Positions 1 to 6,060 of a DNA stretch of 6,065 nt are shown here, piece after piece (the first letter of the stretch is position 1; each line of letters opens with the position of its first letter). The position numbers were made by a program, and so were the translations under genes. The notes beneath the pieces were generated by a model, which made no database searches, was not told the origin of the DNA, and saw nothing but the letters and a program-made list of their open reading frames with translations. Origin of the DNA: Syntrophomonas sp. (GTDB taxonomy: Bacteria; Bacillota; Syntrophomonadia; Syntrophomonadales; Syntrophomonadaceae); NCBI GenBank assembly GCA_028693695.1, contig JAQUUV010000133.1, forward strand, positions 1-6,065, in the 5' to 3' direction.

Positions 1-2
1 GG

Positions 3-1700
3 ATTTATGCAGTTGCGGAACAAGGATATTCTTTATTAAAAGAAATCCATGAACAAGGGAGTATTCGCAACCTTAAAACCAAGTTTCGAATTAAGTCTGG
101 CGAGATTAGAACCTTTCTTCTTTCAGGGGAGGTAGTAGATATGGGCGGTGAACCATATCTGCTTGCTGTTTCTAAAGACATTACCCCATATTTAATAATG
201 GAAGAAAGGTTGCGTAAAAGCGAGGCGGAGCTGCGTATTATCATGAAAAATGCCAATGGGGTCATCTTTACGCTGTCTCCGGAAAGAAAGTTCATTTTTG
301 TTTCCCCTGGCTGGACAGAATCACTGGGTCACGAAATAGCCGAGGTAGAGGGATGTTCATTTGAATTATTTATTCATCCGGATGATGTTAACTTGTGTAT
401 AAGTTTTTTCGAAAAGGTTGTTTTTACCGGTGAACCCCAAAAAGGGGTGGAATACCGGGTGAAACACCAGGATGGAAGTTGGCGCTGGCACACTACTAGT
501 ATTGCGCCAGTTAACGATGAAGCTGGTAATCGATTATGCTATGTTGGCATGGCTATAGATATAACTGAGCGCCAACAAATAGAAGAAGCCCTCAGAGAAT
601 CAGAACGAAGGTTCCGAGATATGTTGGAAAATGTCCAGCTGGCGACTGGAATATTGGATAATCAGGGCCGCTTAATCTTTTGTAATGACTTTTTACTTGA
701 GTTGTCAGGCTGGAAACGGGAAGAAGTGATAGACCAGGATTGGGGACAAACCTTTGTTCCCGAGGATATTCGTGAACGTGATATGTGTATCATTAATAAG
801 AGCTTGGAAAGAAGAATTGCTCCCTCTTATGGAGAAAGTGAAATTCAAATCAAATCGGGTGAACGGAGGACCATACTTTGGAATAATACCCTTATAATTA
901 ATCCAAATGGCAGTTGTGGATTCGCAAGTATTGGGGAAGATATTACCGAACGTAGGGCGGCAGAACAAAGAAGTCTGGATCTTATGCTGGAATTAAAATC
1001 TGTCAACAGCGAGTTAAAAGACTTTGCTTATATAGTATCCCATGATTTAAAAGCTCCGTTGCGGGGTATTAGATCCTTAGCAGAATGGATTTATAGTGAT
1101 TACTATGATAAATTTGATGGAGAGGGCAAAGAACAGTTAACTATGCTGATGAAGCGCTCTAAAAGAATGCATAATCTTTTGGATGGGATACTGCGCTATT
1201 CCAGGTTAAGTTATAGTAAAGAGGATAATACCTCGATAAATCTTAATGATATAGTAATGGAAGCAATACAAATGCTGGAACCACCTGATAATATTTCCAT
1301 TATCATAGATAATGAGTTGCCTCTGTTAATGTTGAACCGAACTCGCACCCAGCAGCTATTTGAGAACTTAATCGATAATGCCATTAAATACATGGACAAA
1401 GACAACGGCCAAGTAAGGATATCATGCCAAAACCAAGGGGAATTCTGGCAGTTTAGTGTTCAGGATAATGGCTGTGGCATTGAAAACAGGTATTTTGAGA
1501 AAATATTTACTATTTTTCAGACCTTGAAGTCGCGGGATGAATTTGAAAGTACCGGGATAGGGCTTACTATTGTTAATAAGATTGTTGAACTTTATGGTGG
1601 AAAGATCTGGGTTGAATCGAAAATAGGTGAGGGAAGTACTTTCCATTTCACTTTGCCGACACTCCAAAACTGTTTTCGGAGGATAAATATTACAAAGTAA
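3..1700 (+). CDS. Multi-PAS sensor histidine kinase (5'-truncated by the window edge)
   Basis: This is the C-terminal 565 residues of a sensor histidine kinase that autophosphorylates on histidine and passes the phosphate to a response regulator. The frame has no stop back to position 3, and the residues before the ATG at 141 (RTFLLSGEVVDMGGEPYLL) read as the end of a PAS domain, so that ATG is internal. In visible numbering there is a partial PAS up to about residue 60, ending in SKDIT. A second PAS spans about 74-189, ending in DITERQQ, and a third about 199-316, ending in DITERRA. HisKA spans about 336-406, with phospho-acceptor His347 in SHDLKAPLR. The HATPase domain covers about 444-556, with N-box ENLIDNAIKY, G1 DNGCGI and G2 STGIGL. 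No membrane segment is visible in this part, which suggests cytoplasmic sensing, but the missing N-terminus could change that. No receiver domain follows, and no response regulator gene is adjacent. The ligand of the PAS domains is unknown. Confidence 0.93.
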   Translation: MYAVAEQGYSLLKEIHEQGSIRNLKTKFRIKSGEIRTFLLSGEVVDMGGEPYLLAVSKDITPYLIMEERLRKSEAELRIIMKNANGVIFTLSPERKFIFVSPGWTESLGHEIAEVEGCSFELFIHPDDVNLCISFFEKVVFTGEPQKGVEYRVKHQDGSWRWHTTSIAPVNDEAGNRLCYVGMAIDITERQQIEEALRESERRFRDMLENVQLATGILDNQGRLIFCNDFLLELSGWKREEVIDQDWGQTFVPEDIRERDMCIINKSLERRIAPSYGESEIQIKSGERRTILWNNTLIINPNGSCGFASIGEDITERRAAEQRSLDLMLELKSVNSELKDFAYIVSHDLKAPLRGIRSLAEWIYSDYYDKFDGEGKEQLTMLMKRSKRMHNLLDGILRYSRLSYSKEDNTSINLNDIVMEAIQMLEPPDNISIIIDNELPLLMLNRTRTQQLFENLIDNAIKYMDKDNGQVRISCQNQGEFWQFSVQDNGCGIENRYFEKIFTIFQTLKSRDEFESTGIGLTIVNKIVELYGGKIWVESKIGEGSTFHFTLPTLQNCFRRINITK

Positions 1701-1736
1701 GTTACTGGCAATTATTTATTGATTGGTCAGTATTAC

Positions 1737-1744
1737 GAGGAGGA
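1737..1744 (+). promoter_or_regulatory. Ribosome binding site deciding the antiporter start
   Basis: GAGGAGGA lies 10 nt upstream of the ATG at 1755. The frame can be extended to a TTG at 1719, but nothing like a Shine-Dalgarno sequence precedes that codon, and this site would then fall inside the coding region. It therefore favours the ATG. Confidence 0.75.
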
Positions 1745-1754
1745 TATTAAAAAA

Positions 1755-2777
1755 ATGGGGAAGTATTTATATTACTTATTGCCAGCCATTCTTTTTAGTA
1801 TATATTTCAGATTTAGCGGTAATGAATTGGCCTTGTTTTTTGCCGCGTGCATATCGATTATTCCTTTGGCAGGGATAATGGGAGAAGCTACTGAAAGCCT
1901 GGCATGTCATGCAGGGGAAAGGGTGGGTGGGCTGCTAAACGCAACCTTTGGTAATGCCACCGAACTTCTTATAACCATCTTTGCCCTGCGGGCAGGTTTA
2001 TTTGATGTAGTAAAGGCCTCTATTGCCGGAAGTATCCTCGGAAATATATTATTAGTTTTAGGTTTATCTATCTTAGTGGGCGGCATAAAAAATGGAGAAC
2101 AGACATTCGACCGCGTACATATTAATAACCAGACCAGCCTGATGTTTCTAGCCACAATTGCACTTATTATTCCAGCGGTATTCTTCCAGGGGGAAAGGCA
2201 GCACCATGCCTTGGAAGGATTCAGTTTGGCAGTAGCTTCCATTCTGCTCATTCTATATTTTGCCGGTTTGTTTTTTGCAATGCAACGTAAAAATGAGACC
2301 TGTACTACCGAAGTTTCTCACTGGAGCAAGGGGAAGGCAGTTTTGATACTGGGAGTGAGCACTGTCTTAATTGCTTTGGAGAGTGAATTCCTGGTGGGTG
2401 GTATTGAGCCGGTAACAGAAGCCCTGGGATGGTCGGAGTTTTTTATAGGCATTATAATTATTCCTATCATTGGTAATGCCGCCGAACATTTTACGGCTTT
2501 AACCATGGCGCTTAAAAACAAAATGGATCTTTCATTTGAAATTGCAGTGGGTTCCAGTACCCAGATCGCCATGCTGATAACCCCAGTATTGGTATTTTTG
2601 AGCTTTGGCTTTGGTACTCCTATGACCATGATGTTTAACTATAATGAGATAGTAGTAGTTGCTTTAGCCGTTCTTATCGCCCAATTCATAAGCTTGGATG
2701 GCGAATCAAACTGGCTCGAAGGTGCACTTCTGGTAGCAGCTTATTTCATAATTGCAATTGCATTTTTCTTTTTGTAG
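1755..2777 (+). CDS. cax: Ca2+/H+ antiporter, CaxA/ChaA type (CaCA superfamily)
   Basis: This is a membrane cation/proton exchanger that uses the proton gradient to expel Ca2+, and probably other divalent cations. The chosen ATG gives 340 residues, close to the roughly 350 typical of bacterial CAX proteins such as Bacillus subtilis YfkE/ChaA. It is hydrophobic throughout, with about 11 membrane segments expected for the family. Both signature repeats are intact. The first reads GLLNATFGNATELL and contains Glu70; the second reads IIGNAAEHFTALTMALKNKMD and contains Glu244. These glutamates match the two ion-binding acidic residues of the family. The C-terminus (DGESNWLEGALLVAAYFI) is also a typical CAX ending. 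The gene starts 54 nt after the kinase stop with no terminator between, so the two are probably co-transcribed; a terminator at 2807-2838 follows. A TTG start at 1719 would add 12 charged residues and is less likely. Confidence 0.94.
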   Translation: MGKYLYYLLPAILFSIYFRFSGNELALFFAACISIIPLAGIMGEATESLACHAGERVGGLLNATFGNATELLITIFALRAGLFDVVKASIAGSILGNILLVLGLSILVGGIKNGEQTFDRVHINNQTSLMFLATIALIIPAVFFQGERQHHALEGFSLAVASILLILYFAGLFFAMQRKNETCTTEVSHWSKGKAVLILGVSTVLIALESEFLVGGIEPVTEALGWSEFFIGIIIIPIIGNAAEHFTALTMALKNKMDLSFEIAVGSSTQIAMLITPVLVFLSFGFGTPMTMMFNYNEIVVVALAVLIAQFISLDGESNWLEGALLVAAYFIIAIAFFFL

Positions 2778-2806
2778 TTGGTGAGGAAAAAACTACAGGA
2801 CTTATT

Positions 2807-2838
2807 GGCTGCTGTGTTTATGGCAGCTTTTTTATTTT
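2807..2838 (+). terminator. Rho-independent terminator after the antiporter gene
   Basis: The stem GCTGC (2808-2812) pairs with GCAGC (2823-2827), with possible G-T wobble pairs at each end. Six Ts (2828-2833) follow, then A and four more Ts. It lies 30 nt after the antiporter stop and separates the kinase-antiporter unit from the amidase-holin unit. The stem is short, so termination may be incomplete. Confidence 0.7.
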
Positions 2839-2910
2839 CAATCCATTGGATAACAAAGGGGAGAACCATTCTGAAAGAAAATACATATTATGGTACAAGA
2901 CAAGTGTGAA

Positions 2911-2918
2911 AGGAGAGA
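2911..2918 (+). promoter_or_regulatory. Ribosome binding site deciding the amidase start
   Basis: AGGAGAGA sits 4 nt before the ATG at 2923, with its AGGAG core 7 nt away. An in-frame ATG at 2890 lacks a comparable site and would add 11 polar residues (MVQDKCERRET) ahead of the amidase domain, so the downstream ATG is preferred. Confidence 0.7.
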
Positions 2919-2922
2919 GACT

Positions 2923-3744
2923 ATGAATATTGAGTGGGCACCGAGTCCGAATTACCGAGCAGGTAGAAAAGGAAGGCAAGTTATAGCTATTGTTAACCAT
3001 ATTACCGCAGGGCTTATGCCAGGTACACTAAGCTGGTTGCAGAATCCATCAGCCCAGGCAAGTGCCCATTACTTGGTGACCAAGGCTGGACAGATATTTC
3101 AATTGGTTAAGGATGAGGATACAGCCTGGCATGCGGGTGTTGTAAATCAAGCTAATTGGTCTCTTTATGATGGAACAAATCCGAATTATTATACCTTGGG
3201 GATTGAAAATGAGGCACTTGCAGGTGAAGCTCTTACTGAACAGCAATACCAGGCAACTCTCTGGTTGCACCAACAATTAACATCCAGATGGAATATACCT
3301 ATAGATCAAGATCACATCATAGGGCATTATCGCCTGGATTCGATTAATCGACCCAACGACCCCGGGCCCCAATTTCCATGGAATCGTTTATTTGCGGATT
3401 TAACTGTTATTCAACCAATACCAGCTCAATCCCAGTTGAATATCAAGGTTGGAAATAAACTCATCGCTGGTATTACAATTGAAAATCGTGCTTATGCTCC
3501 AGTACGTGAATTGGGGGAGGCTCTGGGGAGTGAAATTAACTGGGATAGCAATACCAATACCGTGTTGATTCAGCCACCATCAACTGGGGTTACTTCAGGA
3601 AAAGTTAGAATTGTGGTTAGTAATGCAGTTATCAATGGGCTAATGATTGATAATCATGTATTTACGCCGGTAAGGGATTTGGCAGAATCATTGGGACATC
3701 AGGTGAGTTGGGACAGTGCGACCAAAACGGTCATTATTGGCTAG
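2923..3744 (+). CDS. N-acetylmuramoyl-L-alanine amidase (Amidase_2) with two copper-amine-oxidase-N-like repeats; endolysin-like
   Basis: This 273-residue protein is predicted to cut the amide bond between N-acetylmuramic acid and L-alanine in peptidoglycan. Residues about 10-160 form a zinc-dependent Amidase_2/PGRP-like domain. Likely zinc ligands are His26 (IVNHITAG), His135 (IIGHYRLD) and Asp146 (RPNDPGPQFPW); Glu95 in LGIENEA is the likely catalytic acid. Residues about 172-219 and 226-273 are two copies of a roughly 46-residue unit with the cores YAPVRELGEALG...WDS and FTPVRDLAESLG...WDS. These match the copper amine oxidase N-terminal-like domain common as a surface or stalk module in Clostridia. 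There is no signal peptide with either possible start, so the enzyme probably stays in the cytoplasm until released, as phage endolysins do. The holin-type gene begins 12 nt downstream, which supports a lysis role. A cell-wall remodelling or spore-related role cannot be excluded. Confidence 0.9.
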   Translation: MNIEWAPSPNYRAGRKGRQVIAIVNHITAGLMPGTLSWLQNPSAQASAHYLVTKAGQIFQLVKDEDTAWHAGVVNQANWSLYDGTNPNYYTLGIENEALAGEALTEQQYQATLWLHQQLTSRWNIPIDQDHIIGHYRLDSINRPNDPGPQFPWNRLFADLTVIQPIPAQSQLNIKVGNKLIAGITIENRAYAPVRELGEALGSEINWDSNTNTVLIQPPSTGVTSGKVRIVVSNAVINGLMIDNHVFTPVRDLAESLGHQVSWDSATKTVIIG

Positions 3745-3750
3745 GAGGGA
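3743..3750 (+). promoter_or_regulatory. Holin ribosome binding site overlapping the amidase stop codon
   Basis: AGGAGGGA lies 6 nt upstream of the ATG at 3757 and shares two bases with the amidase TAG stop (3742-3744). The overlap suggests translational coupling: ribosomes finishing the amidase are positioned at the holin start. It also supports a single mRNA for the pair. Confidence 0.75.
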
Positions 3751-3756
3751 TATAAT

Positions 3757-4140
3757 ATGGACAATAAGTTTATTGAACTAGCTTATAACGCATTGGGTAT
3801 TTTAGTTCCAGCTTTGTGTTTGATTATGATTGAACTTCTACGCAGGAAGCTGGGCCTGGAGAAAATGAGGAAGATCCAGAGTGAACTGGAGACGAAACAA
3901 GAACTGGCCAATCTAGCAGTTAAGTTTGTTGAGCATACTTACAAAGACCTGCACGGAAAAGAAAAGTATGATCAGGCTGCGAATTGGCTGGCAGATAGAG
4001 CCCTGGAAAAAGGTATCCAAGCTAATCCGGATGAGATAAAAGGTTTGCTTGAAGCGGCGTTAAGGATGGCGAAGGACGAGTTCGGGGAACAGTGGGCTAA
4101 GCAGGAGAAGGCACAACCACCTATGGAAATAACTCTGTAA
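3757..4140 (+). CDS. Phage holin, LLH family (Holin_LLH-like)
   Basis: This 127-residue protein has one clear N-terminal membrane segment (about residues 8-28, NALGILVPALCLIMIELL), followed at once by basic residues (RRKLG) and then a long, charged, probably helical region. The soluble part has the pattern seen in LLH-family phage holins: AVKFVEHTY, then GKEKYDQAANWLADRALEKG, then a PDEIKGLLEAALRMAKDEF helix. Holins assemble in the cytoplasmic membrane and allow endolysin to reach the wall. Here the gene follows an amidase lacking a signal peptide, with a ribosome binding site overlapping the amidase stop, so the two probably act together. The order (lysin, then holin) is the reverse of many phages. 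The family assignment rests on motif recall, not a search; a general membrane-anchored coiled-coil protein is the alternative. Confidence 0.78.
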   Translation: MDNKFIELAYNALGILVPALCLIMIELLRRKLGLEKMRKIQSELETKQELANLAVKFVEHTYKDLHGKEKYDQAANWLADRALEKGIQANPDEIKGLLEAALRMAKDEFGEQWAKQEKAQPPMEITL

Positions 4141-4175
4141 TCTAATGAAAAGCGTCAGCTTTCCTACCTGAATTT

Positions 4176-4203
4176 AAAATTGAGAATTCAAAATTAAGAA
4201 TTA
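4176..4203. repeat. Two tandem 14-bp AT-rich units
   Basis: AAAATTGAGAATTC (4176-4189) is followed directly by AAAATTAAGAATTA (4190-4203), matching at 12 of 14 positions. It lies in the non-coding gap after the holin gene. Similar AT-rich motifs are scattered in intergenic DNA of many bacteria; no function is evident. Confidence 0.5.
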
Positions 4204-4223
4204 TTGCCGTACTAGCATAAAAG

Positions 4224-4259
4224 AAATATACCAGGAGCCTAACCGCTCCTGGTATATTT
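4224..4259. terminator. Bidirectional terminator between convergent holin and hydrogenase genes
   Basis: There is a perfect 15-bp inverted repeat, with arms at 4224-4238 and 4245-4259 and a 6-nt loop CTAACC. The core is CCAGGAGC/GCTCCTGG. The outer A/T pairs give U-rich 3' ends on both strands: TATATTT then ATAACTTT on plus, and TATATTTCTTTT on minus. It lies 83 nt after the holin stop and 23 nt after the hydrogenase stop, so it can end both transcripts. Confidence 0.88.
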
Positions 4260-4282
4260 ATAACTTTAGATGCAAATATTGA

Positions 4283-5974
4283 TTATTGCTTTTGAGGATG
4301 ATAATGGGTATGCAGAAGTTCATGAGATTTATGTCCCAGGGGCTCATGCAAGAAATCTTCATAAAGAAGTTTTACTTCTGGATTCTCATGAGATTTGCGG
4401 ATCGGTAATCCAGCATCTTCTGCGTAAATTGCGTCAATTCTTTCTTTTCTCTTCTCTATGGTTGAAGGAATAGGCTGACCGCCTCCGCCAATACAACCAC
4501 CGGGACAGCACATAACTTCGATGAAGTGATAGGGGGAGGTCCCGGCTTTGATTTCGTCCATAATTTTTCTGGCATTACCCAGGGAGTTGGCTACTGCAAC
4601 CTTTACCTTGGTTCCTGCCAGGTCTACTTCGGCTTCTTTCATTCCTTCGAAACCACGCACCATAGTGAAGTTTACATCCTCTAGAGTTTCGCCGACAACT
4701 ACTTCATAAACGGTTCTGAGAGCGGCTTCCATAACTCCGCCGGAAGCACCGAAGATAACGGCTGCGCCGGTATATGCTCCCAGTAAGGAATCGAATTTGC
4801 CGTCTTCCAGTTTATCAAAGTCTAATTGTTCCATCTTAAACAGCTTGCCTACCTCACGGACAGTAAGAACCAGATCTACATCCCGATAACCGCTAGAGTT
4901 CATCTCTGGACGAGCTGCTTCGAATTTCTTGGCGGTACAGGGCATGATGGATACGGAGTAAATCTTAGATGGATCTACGCCCATTTTCTCAGCCCAGTAA
5001 GTTTTGGCTAAGGGGCCAAACATCTGCTGGGGTGATTTACAGGAGGACAGATGAGCCAATTGGTCAGGATAGAAGGTCTCGATAAAGTTAATCCAACCAG
5101 GGCTGCAGGAAGTAATCATGGGTAGTGTACCGCCTGTTTTCAGCCTTTGTAACAACTCATTGCCTTCCTCTAGAATGGTCAGGTCAGCAGTAAAGTTGGT
5201 ATGGAAAACATAATCAAAACCAAGCTGTTTCAAACCGGCCACAAATTTCAGCATCTCCAAAGAACCGGTAGGGAGACCAACGGCTTCCGCTACCGCTACC
5301 CTCACTGCCGGGGCGATCTGGGTGATCACAATCATATCCGGGTCGGCTACTGCAGCCAGGAATTTATCAATTTCTTCGTTTTCAAAGATGGCACCTACCG
5401 GGCAAGCTAGGGCACATTGTCCGCACAATACACAGTTGGTATCGATTAAAAGTTTGCCATCAACGGTCTGGGGTATTCCGTCCTTAATTTCCAGGGCACC
5501 TACTGTTTGAATATCGTTGCAGACCTCAACGCACCTACCGCACAGGGTGCATTTGGAGGGATCGCGAACCAAAGATGGAGTAGATGTATCCTTAGGAAGA
5601 CGAAGGGCTTTGTTATCGAAGGAACGGATAAGCAGGGTGTCTGTTAAGGATTGCAGTTCACAATTTAGGTTGCGGGCACAATTAAGGCAATCCTGGGGAT
5701 GAACGGAAAGAATTTTTTTGAGGTTTTTCCTTTTTTCCTCAATAACCTGGGGGGTAAAGGTTTTTACAACCATACCCGGGGCAACAAGTTCTGAACAGGC
5801 GGTCTTCATTTCTCCATTGATGTCAACCACACATACCTTGCAGTTATCCTTAACTTTTAGGTCGGGGTGGCTACACAGTGACGGAATTTCAAATCCGACT
5901 GCTGCAGCAGCCTGCATTACGGTAGAACCATCTGGAACCGATGCGCTGATGCCGTTGACAATAATACTGACCAT
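4283..5974 (-). CDS. hydA: [FeFe] hydrogenase catalytic subunit, HndD/HydA-type, multi-cluster
   Basis: This is the catalytic subunit of an [FeFe] hydrogenase, which interconverts protons plus electrons and H2, usually in the cytoplasm with ferredoxin and/or NAD(P)H partners. It has 563 residues. An N-terminal 2Fe-2S domain uses Cys34, 45, 48 and 60. A His-ligated 4Fe-4S site has His92, Cys96, 99 and 105. Two ferredoxin clusters use Cys142/145/148/152 and Cys181/184/187/191. In the H-cluster domain, L1 reads TSCSPGW (288-294), L2 MPCTAKKFEA (Cys346) and L3 EVMCCPGGCIGGGGQP (Cys490, Cys494). The small-subunit-like C-terminus ends in SHELLHTHYHP. It lacks the extra C-terminal 2Fe-2S domain of Thermotoga-type HydA, so length and layout fit HndD. 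L1 has Ser where the classic motif TSCCPxW has its second Cys, and L3 has Cys489 in place of the usual Ala. The start is supported by a GGAGAGGAG site 7 nt upstream. Its own promoter and terminator suggest a single-gene transcript. Confidence 0.95.
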   Translation of the reverse strand: MVSIIVNGISASVPDGSTVMQAAAAVGFEIPSLCSHPDLKVKDNCKVCVVDINGEMKTACSELVAPGMVVKTFTPQVIEEKRKNLKKILSVHPQDCLNCARNLNCELQSLTDTLLIRSFDNKALRLPKDTSTPSLVRDPSKCTLCGRCVEVCNDIQTVGALEIKDGIPQTVDGKLLIDTNCVLCGQCALACPVGAIFENEEIDKFLAAVADPDMIVITQIAPAVRVAVAEAVGLPTGSLEMLKFVAGLKQLGFDYVFHTNFTADLTILEEGNELLQRLKTGGTLPMITSCSPGWINFIETFYPDQLAHLSSCKSPQQMFGPLAKTYWAEKMGVDPSKIYSVSIMPCTAKKFEAARPEMNSSGYRDVDLVLTVREVGKLFKMEQLDFDKLEDGKFDSLLGAYTGAAVIFGASGGVMEAALRTVYEVVVGETLEDVNFTMVRGFEGMKEAEVDLAGTKVKVAVANSLGNARKIMDEIKAGTSPYHFIEVMCCPGGCIGGGGQPIPSTIEKRKERIDAIYAEDAGLPIRKSHENPEVKLLYEDFLHEPLGHKSHELLHTHYHPQKQ

Positions 5975-5980
5975 ACAATT

Positions 5981-5990
5981 TCTCCTCTCC
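5981..5990 (-). promoter_or_regulatory. Hydrogenase ribosome binding site
   Basis: On the minus strand GGAGAGGAGA precedes the ATG (5974-5972) by 6 nt. It is a purine-rich, doubled Shine-Dalgarno sequence consistent with strong translation and confirms the start codon. Confidence 0.8.
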
Positions 5991-6007
5991 CACTCTCAAA
6001 AAATTTT

Positions 6008-6020
6008 TAGCACAATGCTA
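6008..6020. promoter_or_regulatory. Small palindrome in the hydrogenase leader
   Basis: TAGCA (6008-6012) and TGCTA (6016-6020) form a perfect 5-bp inverted repeat around CAA. From the predicted promoter it would lie just after the transcription start. On the minus strand it is followed by AAAA and then six Ts. It could be an operator half-site pair or a weak leader hairpin; it does not match a full Rex-type operator. Confidence 0.35.
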
Positions 6021-6030
6021 GACTAAACTA

Positions 6031-6060
6031 AGTGTATTTTTTTGTGATGCCTAGTGTCAA
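6031..6060 (-). promoter_or_regulatory. Sigma-A-type promoter for the hydrogenase gene
   Basis: On the minus strand a perfect -35 box TTGACA (6060-6055) is followed, after an 18-nt spacer containing a run of seven As, by TACACT (6036-6031), which matches the -10 consensus at four of six positions. Transcription would start near 6024, giving a leader of about 50 nt. It sits directly upstream of the hydrogenase ribosome binding site with no gene between. Confidence 0.65.

Noticed and set aside
1719..1754. Upstream TTG start extending the antiporter by 12 residues
   Set aside because: No ribosome binding site precedes the TTG, and the extension is charged and polar (MIGQYYEEDIKK). A strong GAGGAGGA lies at a suitable distance from the ATG at 1755.
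2840..2910. Promoter for the amidase-holin unit, including a sporulation-type -10 (CATATTA at 2884-2890)
   Set aside because: CATATTA and TATTAT (2886-2891) resemble -10 elements, but I see no matching -35 for sigma-A or sporulation sigma factors at the right spacing, so no call is made.
2890..2922. Upstream ATG start for the amidase
   Set aside because: There is no good Shine-Dalgarno sequence before it, whereas AGGAGAGA precedes the ATG at 2923. The added residues lie outside the domain and do not form a signal peptide.
4149..4162. Hairpin AAAGC-GTCA-GCTTT just after the holin stop as a terminator
   Set aside because: The stem is only 5 bp and is followed by CCTACC, not a T-run. The perfect stem-loop at 4224-4259 is the convincing terminator.
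5718..6026. Plus-strand open frame of 102 codons opposite the hydrogenase start
   Set aside because: It lies antisense to the well-supported N-terminal hydrogenase domain, shows no recognisable domain and has no clear ribosome binding site. It and the other antisense frames within 4270-5702 are shadows.
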